From MKUN01 sp964481425 (GTDB taxonomy: Bacteria; Bacteroidota; Bacteroidia; Chitinophagales; Chitinophagaceae), in contig CAYZTM010000002.1 in assembly GCA_964481425.1 (NCBI GenBank), positions 62,001 to 126,000 on the forward strand: a stretch of 64,000 nucleotides of DNA, written 5' to 3'. Both the position numbers and the translations under genes were made by a program. The notes beneath the pieces were generated by a model that saw nothing but the letters and a program-made list of their open reading frames with translations, was not told the origin of the DNA and did not search any database. The first letter of the stretch is position 1, and every line of letters begins with the position of its first letter. Positions 26,155 through 35,158 of the stretch are shown here, one piece after another.

Positions 26155-27000
26155 TTATCTGTCATGTAGTGCTACAAGCGGTATATGCGTCATGCGTATC
26201 ATCGCTTTCACATGCCCCTTATGGAATATGCCCTCGAAGAAGCTATGCTTATGCGGTATAGACACCAGCCAGTCAATACCATTATCCTGTACGAAACTCT
26301 GTATCGCCGAATCCACATCTTTATTATCCACGAAATGATACTCCGGTGATGCAGGTGCAAGGTACATACGCAGCTCTTCGTTCTCCATCACCGTGTCCGG
26401 TTCAAAGCCCTGGTTGCTATGGCCTATGGTCAGCACATGTAGTTCGGCACCTGTCTGCTCCACGAGGCTGAGCAACTGTTGTGTCGGCAGTTGGTTGGTA
26501 ACATGTTTCAGGTCACAGGTAAAGCATATTTTTTTCACATCCCCATAACTTGCACCGGGAGGCACGGCCATAACCGGGTAAGGCAGGTTCTTAAGTGCAT
26601 TGAGTACCGTGCTGCCAAGCCATATGGCGCTGTCGTCGTCCACATCGCTGTTGCCCAATACGATGAGCCAGGGTTCTTCATTCTCTTCAAAGTATTCCTG
26701 CAGACTGTCCACTATATCACCATACATTACCCTGCCTGTCAGTGGCAGGTTGGGAAACTCAGCTTTTAATTTCTCCAGGAGTGCCGTCATCTTTTCTTCG
26801 GCAATTTCTCTGCCTTCGTCCACGGGCATTACCGGCATCGGCGTATCGCTGAAGGCCACCGGGATGATAAAAGAATGCGCTATGGTAACAGATGCATTAC
26901 AGCTTTGCGCAAGCCTGCAGGCATACCTGACCGCGTTTTCTGCAATATCGGAAAAGTCGGTCGCAGCGATGATCTCAGACATTTTCATGAGGTTTTTCAT
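26155..27000 (-). CDS. Tandem universal stress protein (UspA family)
   Basis: Cytoplasmic stress protein with two Usp domains. The first (about 7-146) is well kept: IIAATDFSDIAENAVRYA at the start and VLGNSDVDDDSAIWLGSTV, which lies where the ATP-binding GxxG(S/T) loop sits in other members, so nucleotide binding is uncertain. The second half (about 155-280) keeps the fold pattern but lost the clear loop. An alternative start is ATG at 26982 (MSEIIAATD). Stands alone on its strand, convergent with the envelope cassette. Confidence 0.88.
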   Translation of the reverse strand: MKNLMKMSEIIAATDFSDIAENAVRYACRLAQSCNASVTIAHSFIIPVAFSDTPMPVMPVDEGREIAEEKMTALLEKLKAEFPNLPLTGRVMYGDIVDSLQEYFEENEEPWLIVLGNSDVDDDSAIWLGSTVLNALKNLPYPVMAVPPGASYGDVKKICFTCDLKHVTNQLPTQQLLSLVEQTGAELHVLTIGHSNQGFEPDTVMENEELRMYLAPASPEYHFVDNKDVDSAIQSFVQDNGIDWLVSIPHKHSFFEGIFHKGHVKAMIRMTHIPLVALHDR

Positions 27001-27058
27001 GCAAAAAATACCACGAAAAACTCAAACGGCAAAGTTTAAGAAATTGTTAAGCGGCTTG

Positions 27059-27802
27059 TTATATCCTTGTGATAGCGCGGAAGACCTTGCGCACCACCTG
27101 CCATGCAGTGTTGAATAATATCCTGAGGTCCAGCCAAATACTGCGGTTCTTCAGGTAGTAGATGTCCCACTGGATCCTTTTGCGGAGTTCGCGTTCTGCG
27201 TTTATCTCGCCAATATATCCTTTTACCTGTGCCATGCCGGTAAGGCCCGGTTGTGCTTCGTGGCGCAGGTTATAATAAGGTATGTGTGAGGCATAATAAC
27301 GCGTGTGATATAGCATGTGCGGCCGTGGTCCTACTATCGACATATCGCCGAGCAGTACATTGAAGAACTGTGCGGTTTCATCTAAGTGGCTCAGGCGCAG
27401 GAACTTGCCTACAGGTGTTATGCGTTTATCATTAAAAGTGGCCTGGCGCGTGTCTGCTTCATCGTTCACATACATGGTACGGAACTTATAGCAGTCAAAT
27501 TCAACCCCTTTATAGCCCGTACGTTTTTGTATGAAGAAAATGGGTCCCCTCGAAGTAAGCTTGATCAAAAGCGCTACCAACGGGAAAAGCCATGACATTA
27601 CGAGGATGATGAAGGTCATGGAGATCGCTACATCCATTGCTCTTTTAACTGCAAGGTAATAAGACGATGGTCTGTAGACCATGTACCTGTTGTGCATCTC
27701 GCTGAACATATCACGTATCTCTGCAAAGTCGGAGCGGGTAGCCGCCTGTTTTTGCAATACAGTACGTTCTGCGGGAATTTTAATGAGTATGGGATGTTCC
27801 AT
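27059..27802 (-). CDS. Priming sugar transferase (bacterial sugar transferase family)
   Basis: Membrane enzyme that transfers a sugar-1-phosphate from a nucleotide sugar to undecaprenyl phosphate, the first step of exopolysaccharide or O-antigen synthesis. One transmembrane helix (about 53-78, MDVAISMTFIILVMSWLF), then RGPIFFIQKRTGYKGVEF, YKFRTMYVNDEAD, LSHLDETAQFFNVLLGDMS, IVGPRPHML and QPGLTGMAQVKG, the complete family core. The short N-terminus lacks the CoA-binding/multispan region of WbaP. Divergent from the wzx-led gene run. A 9-base inverted repeat lies just upstream. Confidence 0.92.
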   Translation of the reverse strand: MEHPILIKIPAERTVLQKQAATRSDFAEIRDMFSEMHNRYMVYRPSSYYLAVKRAMDVAISMTFIILVMSWLFPLVALLIKLTSRGPIFFIQKRTGYKGVEFDCYKFRTMYVNDEADTRQATFNDKRITPVGKFLRLSHLDETAQFFNVLLGDMSIVGPRPHMLYHTRYYASHIPYYNLRHEAQPGLTGMAQVKGYIGEINAERELRKRIQWDIYYLKNRSIWLDLRILFNTAWQVVRKVFRAITRI

Positions 27803-27811
27803 TTATTTTTT

Positions 27812-27833
27812 TAATGAGTTCGGTAACTCATTA
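27812..27833. promoter_or_regulatory. Inverted repeat TAATGAGTT-CGGT-AACTCATTA upstream of the sugar transferase
   Basis: Perfect 9-base arms (27812-27820 and 27825-27833) around a four-base loop, starting nine bases before the sugar transferase start codon. No T-run follows in either direction that would make it a terminator. It could be an operator or a 5' leader hairpin controlling entry into polysaccharide synthesis. Confidence 0.5.
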
Positions 27834-28002
27834 TAACTATCAAAAATCGTGTCAGATTGACCGCAAATTTCTAAAAATAATTCCACATTTAGCTGTATAA
27901 GGCTAAGGCTTTTAACAATATACCATACATTTATTATAGTACACATGTATTTGTGCCCATGTTTTAAGGCAATAACACCATTATAAATATGTATTTCTTT
28001 TA

Positions 28003-28034
28003 TTTCTGATGGCTGTGTTTTATGTTTAGTTTTG
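28003..28034 (+). promoter_or_regulatory. Promoter of the polysaccharide gene run: TTTC-N20-TAGTTTTG
   Basis: Exact -7 box TAGTTTTG (28027-28034) with TTTC (28003-28006) at 20-base spacing, one mismatch from the -33 TTTG. ATG of wzx follows at 28066. Confidence 0.5.
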
Positions 28035-28065
28035 TTTAAAAAGGTAGCGAAGCAGGTAAATATTA

Positions 28066-29490
28066 ATGAAAAACAGGTTACTTAAAAATTTCTTTTCATC
28101 GGGCCTGCAGGCGGTTTCTATCCAGATATTCGGTACCATTTTTTTTTATATCATTTCCTTATATCTGAGTAAGGATGACTTTGGGATCATCAGCTGGGGC
28201 AATGCTACCTCTTCCCTTATCATTACCATATTAAGCTGTGGACTGGAGCAGGTAATGGTGCGCAGGGTAGCCCTCTCCCGTACCTCCGATTGGGCAGCAG
28301 TGGCCTACCTGATCCACGCCATTGTCGGCGTTATGGTCAGTCTGCTGATATTGCTTATCATCAGCCTGGCCGGGGGCAATATCACCTTCTCCCTGCACCT
28401 GCTGCCGTATTTTTTCATTGCACAGTCGCTCGGCTACATAGCCAATCCCTTCAAGCAATACCTCAATGCTAAAGAACGCTTCACCCCCTATGGAGTAGTG
28501 GCCTTCATCAGCAACGCCGGCCGGATAACAGTGGCCTTGCTCTTTATCTGGAACAAGACATTTAACATTTACACCACCATTTATATACTTATTGGCAGTG
28601 CAGTATTTGAATTGACCGCACTGGCTATATATACCTGGCTGAAAACCGACTTGCAGCTTAATTTCCGCTTCCTCGCCTATAAAAAATTGCTGATGGAGGC
28701 CCGTGCGCTGTACCTGGCCGTGCTCTTCGATAGCAGCTTATCCCGTTTCGATTGGTTTCTGCTTGGCCTTATGCAGGCAAATAGTGTAACGGCCGACTAT
28801 ACCTTTGCTTACCGCGCTTTCGAGGTGGCCCGCCTGCCTATCATGATCGTGGGCCCCATCATTTTACCCAAGTTTGCACGCCTGTTCAACTCCAACAATG
28901 ATAAGCTGGCCGCACAGAAAAAAAGGCAGGTGAACAAGTTCTTTTCGCTGGAAATATTTTTTGCCATATTCATGGTGCTCTGTCTCAATATCATTTGGGG
29001 GCCGGGTATAGACCTTATTACCAAGGGCAAGTACGGTTACTCTAACTCGCTTATATTCTTCATCCTGTCACTTTGCATCCCGCTGCAGTTCACCATTAAC
29101 CTCCTGTGGACGCTCACTTTCTCGGCCAAGCGCTACAAGTCGGTAACTATCGTGACCTTCATTACGGCAGTGGTGAATATTGTGCTTGATGTGGCGCTCA
29201 TACATTTCTACGGAGGCGCGGGCGCTGCCATAGCTTTCTTGTTGTCTGTGTGTATTCAAACGGCAGCCTACACCTTTGTCGTCAATAAGTTTATCATGCG
29301 TTTCTCCTTATTGCCATTGTTGGTATTGGCCGTAGCAGGCAGCATAGCCTACGCAGCTTCTGTTTACCTGGTGCCCGGCATATGGTCGCGCATTGGTATA
29401 GCGGTTGTCGTGTATGTTGTGCTTAGCCTGCTCAGTAAACAGGTAGGCCGGCAGCACCTCGATATTTTAAGGCTATATTTGAGGCGATGA
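28066..29490 (+). CDS. Oligosaccharide flippase (Wzx-like)
   Basis: Polytopic MATE/MVF-superfamily exporter predicted to flip lipid-linked oligosaccharides across the inner membrane. 474 residues with about twelve to fourteen hydrophobic helices; the N-terminus NFFSSGLQAVSIQIFGTIFF and the YLNAKERFTPYGVVAFISNAG segment fit the polysaccharide biosynthesis family. The stop overlaps the next start by four bases (ATGA). Leads a rightward run of polysaccharide genes. Confidence 0.9.
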   Translation: MKNRLLKNFFSSGLQAVSIQIFGTIFFYIISLYLSKDDFGIISWGNATSSLIITILSCGLEQVMVRRVALSRTSDWAAVAYLIHAIVGVMVSLLILLIISLAGGNITFSLHLLPYFFIAQSLGYIANPFKQYLNAKERFTPYGVVAFISNAGRITVALLFIWNKTFNIYTTIYILIGSAVFELTALAIYTWLKTDLQLNFRFLAYKKLLMEARALYLAVLFDSSLSRFDWFLLGLMQANSVTADYTFAYRAFEVARLPIMIVGPIILPKFARLFNSNNDKLAAQKKRQVNKFFSLEIFFAIFMVLCLNIIWGPGIDLITKGKYGYSNSLIFFILSLCIPLQFTINLLWTLTFSAKRYKSVTIVTFITAVVNIVLDVALIHFYGGAGAAIAFLLSVCIQTAAYTFVVNKFIMRFSLLPLLVLAVAGSIAYAASVYLVPGIWSRIGIAVVVYVVLSLLSKQVGRQHLDILRLYLRR

Positions 29491-30686
29491 ACATCTTATA
29501 CCTCTGCGATGAGTATCCTCCCGGCAGGCATGGGGGTATCGGTACTGCTGTGCAGCTGCTGGCACGTGCTATGGCAAAACGGGGGCATAAGGTGGTGGTG
29601 GCAGGTTTTTACGATTGGGGCTATGGCGGCACCGATGAGTTTGAGGACGAAGGTGTAAAAGTATATCGTTTCCGCAGGGGGCTAGACGCGTCATTCTTTT
29701 CGAAAAAGGACTCCCTCCTGGTAAGGGGTACCTATAAATTATTTTACCTCACCGGCATTTTCCAGCGCGATATCAGTAGGAGCATTAAGAAGTATAAGAC
29801 CTTCCTGGACAAGATCATTCGCGAGCATAAAATAGATATTATAGAGCAGCCCGATTTTAATGAATATGTACAATACTGCAAAAGCCCTGTTTATTTTCCG
29901 GAGCTATCCATCCCCGCTGTGGTGAAATTGCATGGCAGTATCAGCTATTTTATGAAAGAGGCGGGGCAACAACCACCCATTGCTATTTTTAATGTGGACA
30001 AAGAGGTGTTGCACAAAGCCGATGCGGTCAGCAGTGTGAGCAGCTATACTGCGGCTAAAACCGCGGCCTATATGGATTACCATGGGCCGATAGAAGTAGT
30101 GTACAATGGCATTGACACACATATAACAGTACCGGCTGTGAAAGAGAAAGCCCTCGTCATTTATACAGGCTCACTGGTGGCCAAAAAAGGTATTTACCAA
30201 TTAATGAAAGCCTGGAATATCGTTCATGAACAAATACCGGCTGCAAAGCTGGAGGTATATGGTAAGGGGCCTGTCGATCGTATAAAGAAGTGCTTGAGGT
30301 CATCAGCCGTTAATTCCGTTTCGTTTAAAGGCCATGTGCAAAGGGAGCATCTTTTTAAAAGACTTGCCGCAGCCTCTCTGGCAGTGTTTCCTTCATATGC
30401 TGAGTGTTTTGCCTTGGGACCGATGGAAGCTATGGCAGCGGATACGGCGGTACTTTATAGTACAAGAACCTCCGGTCCTGAGTTAATAAATGATGGATTT
30501 AACGGAATGCTTGCGGATCCTGACAATGTAAATGAGTTAGCTAATAAGATGCTTTACCTTTTGCAGAATCCCGGGGAGAATGAGAGGATGGCTGCCGAAG
30601 GACAAAAACGTATACAGGAGCAATTTGATATTGATGTGATCGCTGAAAAAAATGAAGCCTTTTACCGGTCGGTTTTAAACAGGTGA
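29487..30686 (+). CDS. Glycosyltransferase family 4
   Basis: GT-B fold retaining glycosyltransferase. N-terminal MNILYLCDEYPPGRHGGIGTA with the acceptor-side glycine loop; C-terminal domain has VIYTGSLVAKKGIYQLMKAW, KLEVYGKGP, FKGHVQREHLF and FPSYAECFALGPMEAMA, the E-x7-E motif that binds the donor. 399 residues, complete. Its last 12 bases overlap the end of the convergent ligase-like gene. Confidence 0.93.
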   Translation: MNILYLCDEYPPGRHGGIGTAVQLLARAMAKRGHKVVVAGFYDWGYGGTDEFEDEGVKVYRFRRGLDASFFSKKDSLLVRGTYKLFYLTGIFQRDISRSIKKYKTFLDKIIREHKIDIIEQPDFNEYVQYCKSPVYFPELSIPAVVKLHGSISYFMKEAGQQPPIAIFNVDKEVLHKADAVSSVSSYTAAKTAAYMDYHGPIEVVYNGIDTHITVPAVKEKALVIYTGSLVAKKGIYQLMKAWNIVHEQIPAAKLEVYGKGPVDRIKKCLRSSAVNSVSFKGHVQREHLFKRLAAASLAVFPSYAECFALGPMEAMAADTAVLYSTRTSGPELINDGFNGMLADPDNVNELANKMLYLLQNPGENERMAAEGQKRIQEQFDIDVIAEKNEAFYRSVLNR

Positions 30687-31955
30687 TGCACTACTTTTCC
30701 GGCTGGTTTTATCCCTGTAGTAAATATTATAAAATACCATAGCAAAGAAGGCATACACTACTATGCCTGCCTCGGTCTGTAGGGCAGCCTCTGCGACCAT
30801 CAGTGTAGCAGCCCCGATATGGAATACCAGGAAAAAAGGGGCGTTCGGGCTATTCCTGAGCATAAAGAAAGGTAAGAATACCATCAGTAGCAAAATGGCC
30901 AGGCCGGGCAGGCCGGTCATCAGTAATACCTGCAGGTAGGTGTTGTGCAGGTTGAAGTTCCAAAGTGGCGGGTGCTTATCCAGGGAATGTGCTTGGGCAT
31001 TATAGGCCATTATGGTCTTCTGCTGCATGATGGCAACATCCCCTATGCCGCAGCCCGTTAGCCAAAGGTGATTTTGGTTCATATCGTCGATAGCCATCTC
31101 CCATAGGAAGAGACGAAGGGTCAGGTTGTTGAATTGCTGGTTTTGGTTTTGTACCAACTTTAGTTCCGGGTGCTCTACAACTCTTTCAAAGCGCTTGCTC
31201 ACCGGGTTGTTTGTAAAGGCAATGACACAAGCCAGTACCAACATGCCTGCAAGGCCAAATGCCAAAACAGACCGGGATACCTTTCCCTTCAACACATTCC
31301 GATAGTATAAGGGGATAACAATAAGTACGAAGAGTGCCAGGAAGGTCTTGGAGGAGAGCAATATTAGGAAGAGAAACAGGAGCCCGATCAGTGGGAAACG
31401 GAGTTTTTTCCGCGCCAGGATATTGGTCCATTTATACAGCATTAGCATCGCCAGCGCCAGGAATACATAAAAGGAGTAATACACAGGATTTGAGTCGAAA
31501 TCTTTTACCAGCGTGTGATAAAAGAACTGTGTAGTAGTATGTACGGTAAAATAAATATAAACGCTCCTAAACAGGCAATAGATAGCTCCCAGGCTACAAC
31601 CCGCTACGAGGGCTGTAAATATATTTTCCAGGTTTTTTTCTTTGATTTCCGGGCCAGAACCTATTACAAAAGGTAGCAGCAGGAAACTGAGCTTGGTCTG
31701 CAGGTCGAAGAGTGCCTGGTCTTTGTTGGTACTATAAAAGTAGCCCGCCACATGTAGGAAGAAGAATGCCAACCATACCCACAATACTTTCCGTTCGCGG
31801 AAGCTGACGAAGTACTCTTTTTTAACTTGAAATACCCAGCATATTGTGAGCAAAACGATAGATAGTGAGGTTAGGTTAAAAGCGATCGGTATGAAAAATG
31901 CCACAGAGCATAGCATCCGGTAGTAAGTACTTTGCAGGAATTGTTTCAGAGGCAT
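30675..31955 (-). CDS. O-antigen ligase family (WaaL/Wzy-like) membrane protein
   Basis: Polytopic membrane protein with about eleven helices and a large periplasmic loop (about 240-330), the layout of O-antigen ligases and polymerases. The short motif LHNTYLQVLLMTGLPGLAIL, with a His in the periplasmic loop region, is the part most like the Wzy_C domain. I start at ATG 31955 (MPLKQFLQS, 426 residues), which directly follows a TAAATTTG promoter box; the frame extends to 32027 without support. It runs against the direction of the flanking cluster genes. Confidence 0.85.
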   Translation of the reverse strand: MPLKQFLQSTYYRMLCSVAFFIPIAFNLTSLSIVLLTICWVFQVKKEYFVSFRERKVLWVWLAFFFLHVAGYFYSTNKDQALFDLQTKLSFLLLPFVIGSGPEIKEKNLENIFTALVAGCSLGAIYCLFRSVYIYFTVHTTTQFFYHTLVKDFDSNPVYYSFYVFLALAMLMLYKWTNILARKKLRFPLIGLLFLFLILLSSKTFLALFVLIVIPLYYRNVLKGKVSRSVLAFGLAGMLVLACVIAFTNNPVSKRFERVVEHPELKLVQNQNQQFNNLTLRLFLWEMAIDDMNQNHLWLTGCGIGDVAIMQQKTIMAYNAQAHSLDKHPPLWNFNLHNTYLQVLLMTGLPGLAILLLMVFLPFFMLRNSPNAPFFLVFHIGAATLMVAEAALQTEAGIVVYAFFAMVFYNIYYRDKTSRKSSASPV

Positions 31956-31961
31956 AAAGCA

Positions 31962-31969
31962 CAAATTTA
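31962..31969 (-). promoter_or_regulatory. -7 promoter box TAAATTTG of the O-antigen ligase-like gene
   Basis: Exact TAnnTTTG on the minus strand, ending seven bases before ATG 31955. Supports that start and predicts a leaderless message. Confidence 0.5.
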
Positions 31970-32014
31970 GGTATTTATACGAGGCTTTAGTTAGTATAAA
32001 TAAGTACATTCTTG

Positions 32015-32022
32015 TAGTTTTG
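32015..32022 (+). promoter_or_regulatory. -7 promoter box TAGTTTTG of the polymerase-like gene
   Basis: Exact TAnnTTTG, 24 bases before ATG 32047. Together with the box at 31962-31969 this makes a compact divergent promoter pair. Confidence 0.45.
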
Positions 32023-32046
32023 CCCACTGGCTTAGGCTATATAGGA

Positions 32047-33423
32047 ATGCAACACAACGATAACGCTGAACATGTCCGTGAAAAGCGATTTTCATGGTCT
32101 TATATTAACGAACAGGTGGACCCTGTATTGCTTGCTTTCCTCATTTTGTTCCCTATCGATAAGGTGGTCATAAAGCCTCTTGCCCTGATTTTCGGCATTG
32201 CCTGGCTTGGTCGCAGGTTCCGCTTCAGGGATATCAAGGCAGCGCCGCCCTTTTATTTCCTCATACTTATCCCCGCATTGTTGCAGTTCCTGTTCTTCAA
32301 CAGCGATTTTTCTATGGCCCATTTTGTTTCTTTTGGCATAGGTACACTCTATTGGCTTATGTGTGCGCTGGCATTCGCGCTGATGCATAATAGGGTATCT
32401 GTTGATTACACCGAAAGGGCAGAGCGTACCATCAGGGTGTTTTTTCTCCTTAACCTGTTCGTGTCAGTGGCTAACCTTATCTATACTATGGTAATTTCCG
32501 GTAGTCTGAACCCCTACTGCAGTACCGACCTGCGTTTTGGAAATTCTACAGGCGATTTTATCAGGGGCATATTTATGGCCCCCAGCTATATCAATATGTT
32601 CGTCAATGCCCTGTTCGGCATTTACTTCCTTTACCGGGGTCGGTATGTTTACTCGTTCCTGGCCATCGCAGTGGCTTGTGCTACCAGCAGCAACTTTGCC
32701 AACATGGTTTTATTACCATTGCTTGTGGCCTGTCTTTTTATATTACCGCACAAAAAGGCGCGTGTAACCATAGTACTTGAACTATTACTATATACGGCTT
32801 TCTATATTTTTATGTCTCCTGGCAATTTTGCCTACGTCCGTTCTTCAGTGGCACCTAAACAGATGGACTCTGCTGAGGACCGCGCCTTCAGTAAGTTTTA
32901 CAGGGGTGGTGGCAAACTGATGCATTATTGCAAAGTGATCTCGGTTTGCGAGACCTATGAATATTTGACTTCCTCAAAAGAGCATTTTATCCTGGGTGCA
33001 GGCATGGGCAATTTTTCTTCTCAACTTGCAGTACGTACTTCCGGGCTTAACGCGCCATCTAAGTCCCGCTTGTTCCGGGAACTGCCTGAATATGAAGCGC
33101 CGGCCTTTAAAAATAATCACTATCGCATTTTTGATGCGGTGTATAGCCTGCCCCCGGAGTATCACTCCATAAGGCACTTTCCGGCTTCGTTCATTAACCA
33201 GTTATTAGGTGAGTATGGTTTTACAGGCTTAATATTATTCCTCTTCTTTTACATAAGCTTCTTTTTGAAACGATACAGGCATTTAAGCTATACCATTGTG
33301 ATGCTGGTAATGGTATGTGGTTTCCTGGCATTCGACTATTTATTTGAATATCTTTCAGTAATGGTATTCTTCGAACTATTCTACCTGATCGATCTGCGGA
33401 CCAAACCTGTTGTAGTATTATGA
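32047..33423 (+). CDS. Polytopic polysaccharide polymerase-like protein (Wzy-type)
   Basis: 458-residue membrane protein with ten or more helices. It lacks a strongly conserved motif, as Wzy polymerases do. A long soluble stretch (about 265-385, with ASINQLLGEYGFTGLILFLFF at its end) resembles the Wzy periplasmic loop; the final helices follow. The assignment rests on topology and on position between the ligase-like gene and three glycosyltransferases. I choose ATG 32047, preceded by TAGGA; a TTG at 32020 would overlap the promoter box. The next gene starts in its stop (ATGA). Confidence 0.72.
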   Translation: MQHNDNAEHVREKRFSWSYINEQVDPVLLAFLILFPIDKVVIKPLALIFGIAWLGRRFRFRDIKAAPPFYFLILIPALLQFLFFNSDFSMAHFVSFGIGTLYWLMCALAFALMHNRVSVDYTERAERTIRVFFLLNLFVSVANLIYTMVISGSLNPYCSTDLRFGNSTGDFIRGIFMAPSYINMFVNALFGIYFLYRGRYVYSFLAIAVACATSSNFANMVLLPLLVACLFILPHKKARVTIVLELLLYTAFYIFMSPGNFAYVRSSVAPKQMDSAEDRAFSKFYRGGGKLMHYCKVISVCETYEYLTSSKEHFILGAGMGNFSSQLAVRTSGLNAPSKSRLFRELPEYEAPAFKNNHYRIFDAVYSLPPEYHSIRHFPASFINQLLGEYGFTGLILFLFFYISFFLKRYRHLSYTIVMLVMVCGFLAFDYLFEYLSVMVFFELFYLIDLRTKPVVVL

Positions 33424-34232
33424 CAGGGTCATTGGTAAGTATAATCGTGCCTGCATACAATTATGGGCATTTCCTTGCAGCTACCCTGCAGAATATTACC
33501 ACGCAGCGGTATGACAACTGGGAATGCATTATAGTGGACGATGGTTCGATGGACGATACGGCTTCTGTTGCACGGGTATTTACTGAACAGGACAAAAGGT
33601 TCCGATATGTGCACCAGCAAAACCAGGGCCTTTCCGCAGCCCGCAATACCGGTATCAGGCAAAGCAGTGGTGCATATATTCAGTTCCTCGATGCTGATGA
33701 CCTGCTGCATGAGCACAAGCTGGAAATACAGCTTGCTTATCTTGAGGGGCATCAGGAAGTAGATATTGTGTACGGTGATTTCCTTTATTTTCATACTGAC
33801 AGGCCGGACGACAAGCTGAAGGGTAGGGGTAGCGAAGAGCATACCGAAAAACATTTACTGGGCAGTGCATGTGGCATGGAGATGGCGAAGCGTTTTTGTA
33901 TTAATAATTTCATACCCGTTTCAGCTCCATTGGTCCGCAGGAGTATTATTGATAAAACGGGTTTTTTCGATATGGAATACCGTTCTTACGAAGATTGGCA
34001 ATATTGGTTTCGCTGCTGTTTACAGGGTGCCTGTTTTGCCTATGCGCCGCAGCAGGGCACAGAAACGTATATCAGGTTCGGCCATGCCAGCATGATGGGC
34101 AATAAGAAAAAAATGGTGGCCAATGGTATCAGGATACGTAAGTTCATGGGAAGCTATCTGAAAGGTAGCCTGAAAAGATACAATAGCTATCGCCTGCTTA
34201 AATTGCAGCTAAGGGCTTTGTTGGGAATATGA
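33420..34232 (+). CDS. Glycosyltransferase family 2
   Basis: GT-A inverting transferase. SIIVPAYNYGHFLAATLQ and CIIVDDGSMDDTASVA form the nucleotide site, NQGLSAARNTGIRQSSG and FLDADDLLHEHKLE carry the DxD motif, and YEDWQYWFRC lies in the acceptor part with the ED catalytic-type pair. 270 residues. Overlaps both neighbours by four bases (ATGA), so it is tightly coupled in the operon. The sugar it transfers is unknown. Confidence 0.92.
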   Translation: MTGSLVSIIVPAYNYGHFLAATLQNITTQRYDNWECIIVDDGSMDDTASVARVFTEQDKRFRYVHQQNQGLSAARNTGIRQSSGAYIQFLDADDLLHEHKLEIQLAYLEGHQEVDIVYGDFLYFHTDRPDDKLKGRGSEEHTEKHLLGSACGMEMAKRFCINNFIPVSAPLVRRSIIDKTGFFDMEYRSYEDWQYWFRCCLQGACFAYAPQQGTETYIRFGHASMMGNKKKMVANGIRIRKFMGSYLKGSLKRYNSYRLLKLQLRALLGI

Positions 34233-35158
34233 ATACTGCATATACACAAATATTGATACTGAACTGGAACGGTGGGGCTGATACCCTTGCCTGTGTAAAG
34301 AGTGTATTACAGTATTCAAATGCAAGAGTAGCGGTACTGGACAATAATTCTACAGATAATTCGCTGAGTTTGCTTAATGAAGGTTTGAAAGAAGAAGGTC
34401 TTATTACAGTGAAGGTCGGGGAAGCGTTTGATAAGAATGCAAAGCTGGTTTTGCTCCTGTCTGATATAAATCTTGGCTTTGCCGGGGGCAATAACCTACT
34501 CATGCGGCAGTATATGGATGAGTCGCAGGTTGCATATTTCTGGCTGTTGAACAATGATGCAGTCGCCGGGCCCGAAACGCTTGATAAAATGTTGGAGACC
34601 ATGTACCAGGATAGCAATAATGCATTTATTGGCTCAGTAATACTCGATTTCACAAGAAGGGATATTGTACAATGTGCAGGCCTCCATTACTATCCATATT
34701 TTGGCGTATCGAAGATGTTGCTGAAAAATGAGCATTGGGAACAAAACAGGAAGCATATTCCATTCGATAGGATACATTTCCAGCATGGGGCCAGCTTGCT
34801 TGTGAAAAAGGATGCACTGGCGAGGGTAGGTTTAATGGACGAGACCTTTTTCCTGTATTTCGAGGAGCACGATTGGCAGCAGCGGGCGGCTGAACTGGGG
34901 TATAGGAATGGCCTCGCCGCAGATGCAATAGTTTACCATAAAGGCAGTGTGAGCACCAGCAGCAAAAAACACCTGTTCTTTTATTACTACAACAGGTCTT
35001 CTATCATCTTCGCAAGAAAGCACAACAGCTTTTTTGTGCGCGTTATTTCTGTTTTGTTATTGTCAGGCGTTACTTTAGTGCGTACAAGGCTCAATCTGAA
35101 AAGTCTTTCCTGGGGATTCAAAGGTTTATTGGAAGGCCTTACCAAAAAGTTATCATGA
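34229..35158 (+). CDS. Glycosyltransferase family 2 (rhamnosyltransferase-like)
   Basis: GT-A transferase of the group typified by dTDP-rhamnosyltransferases. ILILNWNGGADTLACVKSV and VLDNNSTDNSLSLL, then NLGFAGGNNLLMRQY, WLLNNDAVAGPETL (the NDD-like metal site) and the FFLYFEEHDWQQRAAELGY catalytic segment are all present. 309 residues with a hydrophobic C-terminal helix. Coupled by four-base overlaps to both neighbours. Confidence 0.9.
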   Translation: MNTAYTQILILNWNGGADTLACVKSVLQYSNARVAVLDNNSTDNSLSLLNEGLKEEGLITVKVGEAFDKNAKLVLLLSDINLGFAGGNNLLMRQYMDESQVAYFWLLNNDAVAGPETLDKMLETMYQDSNNAFIGSVILDFTRRDIVQCAGLHYYPYFGVSKMLLKNEHWEQNRKHIPFDRIHFQHGASLLVKKDALARVGLMDETFFLYFEEHDWQQRAAELGYRNGLAADAIVYHKGSVSTSSKKHLFFYYYNRSSIIFARKHNSFFVRVISVLLLSGVTLVRTRLNLKSLSWGFKGLLEGLTKKLS

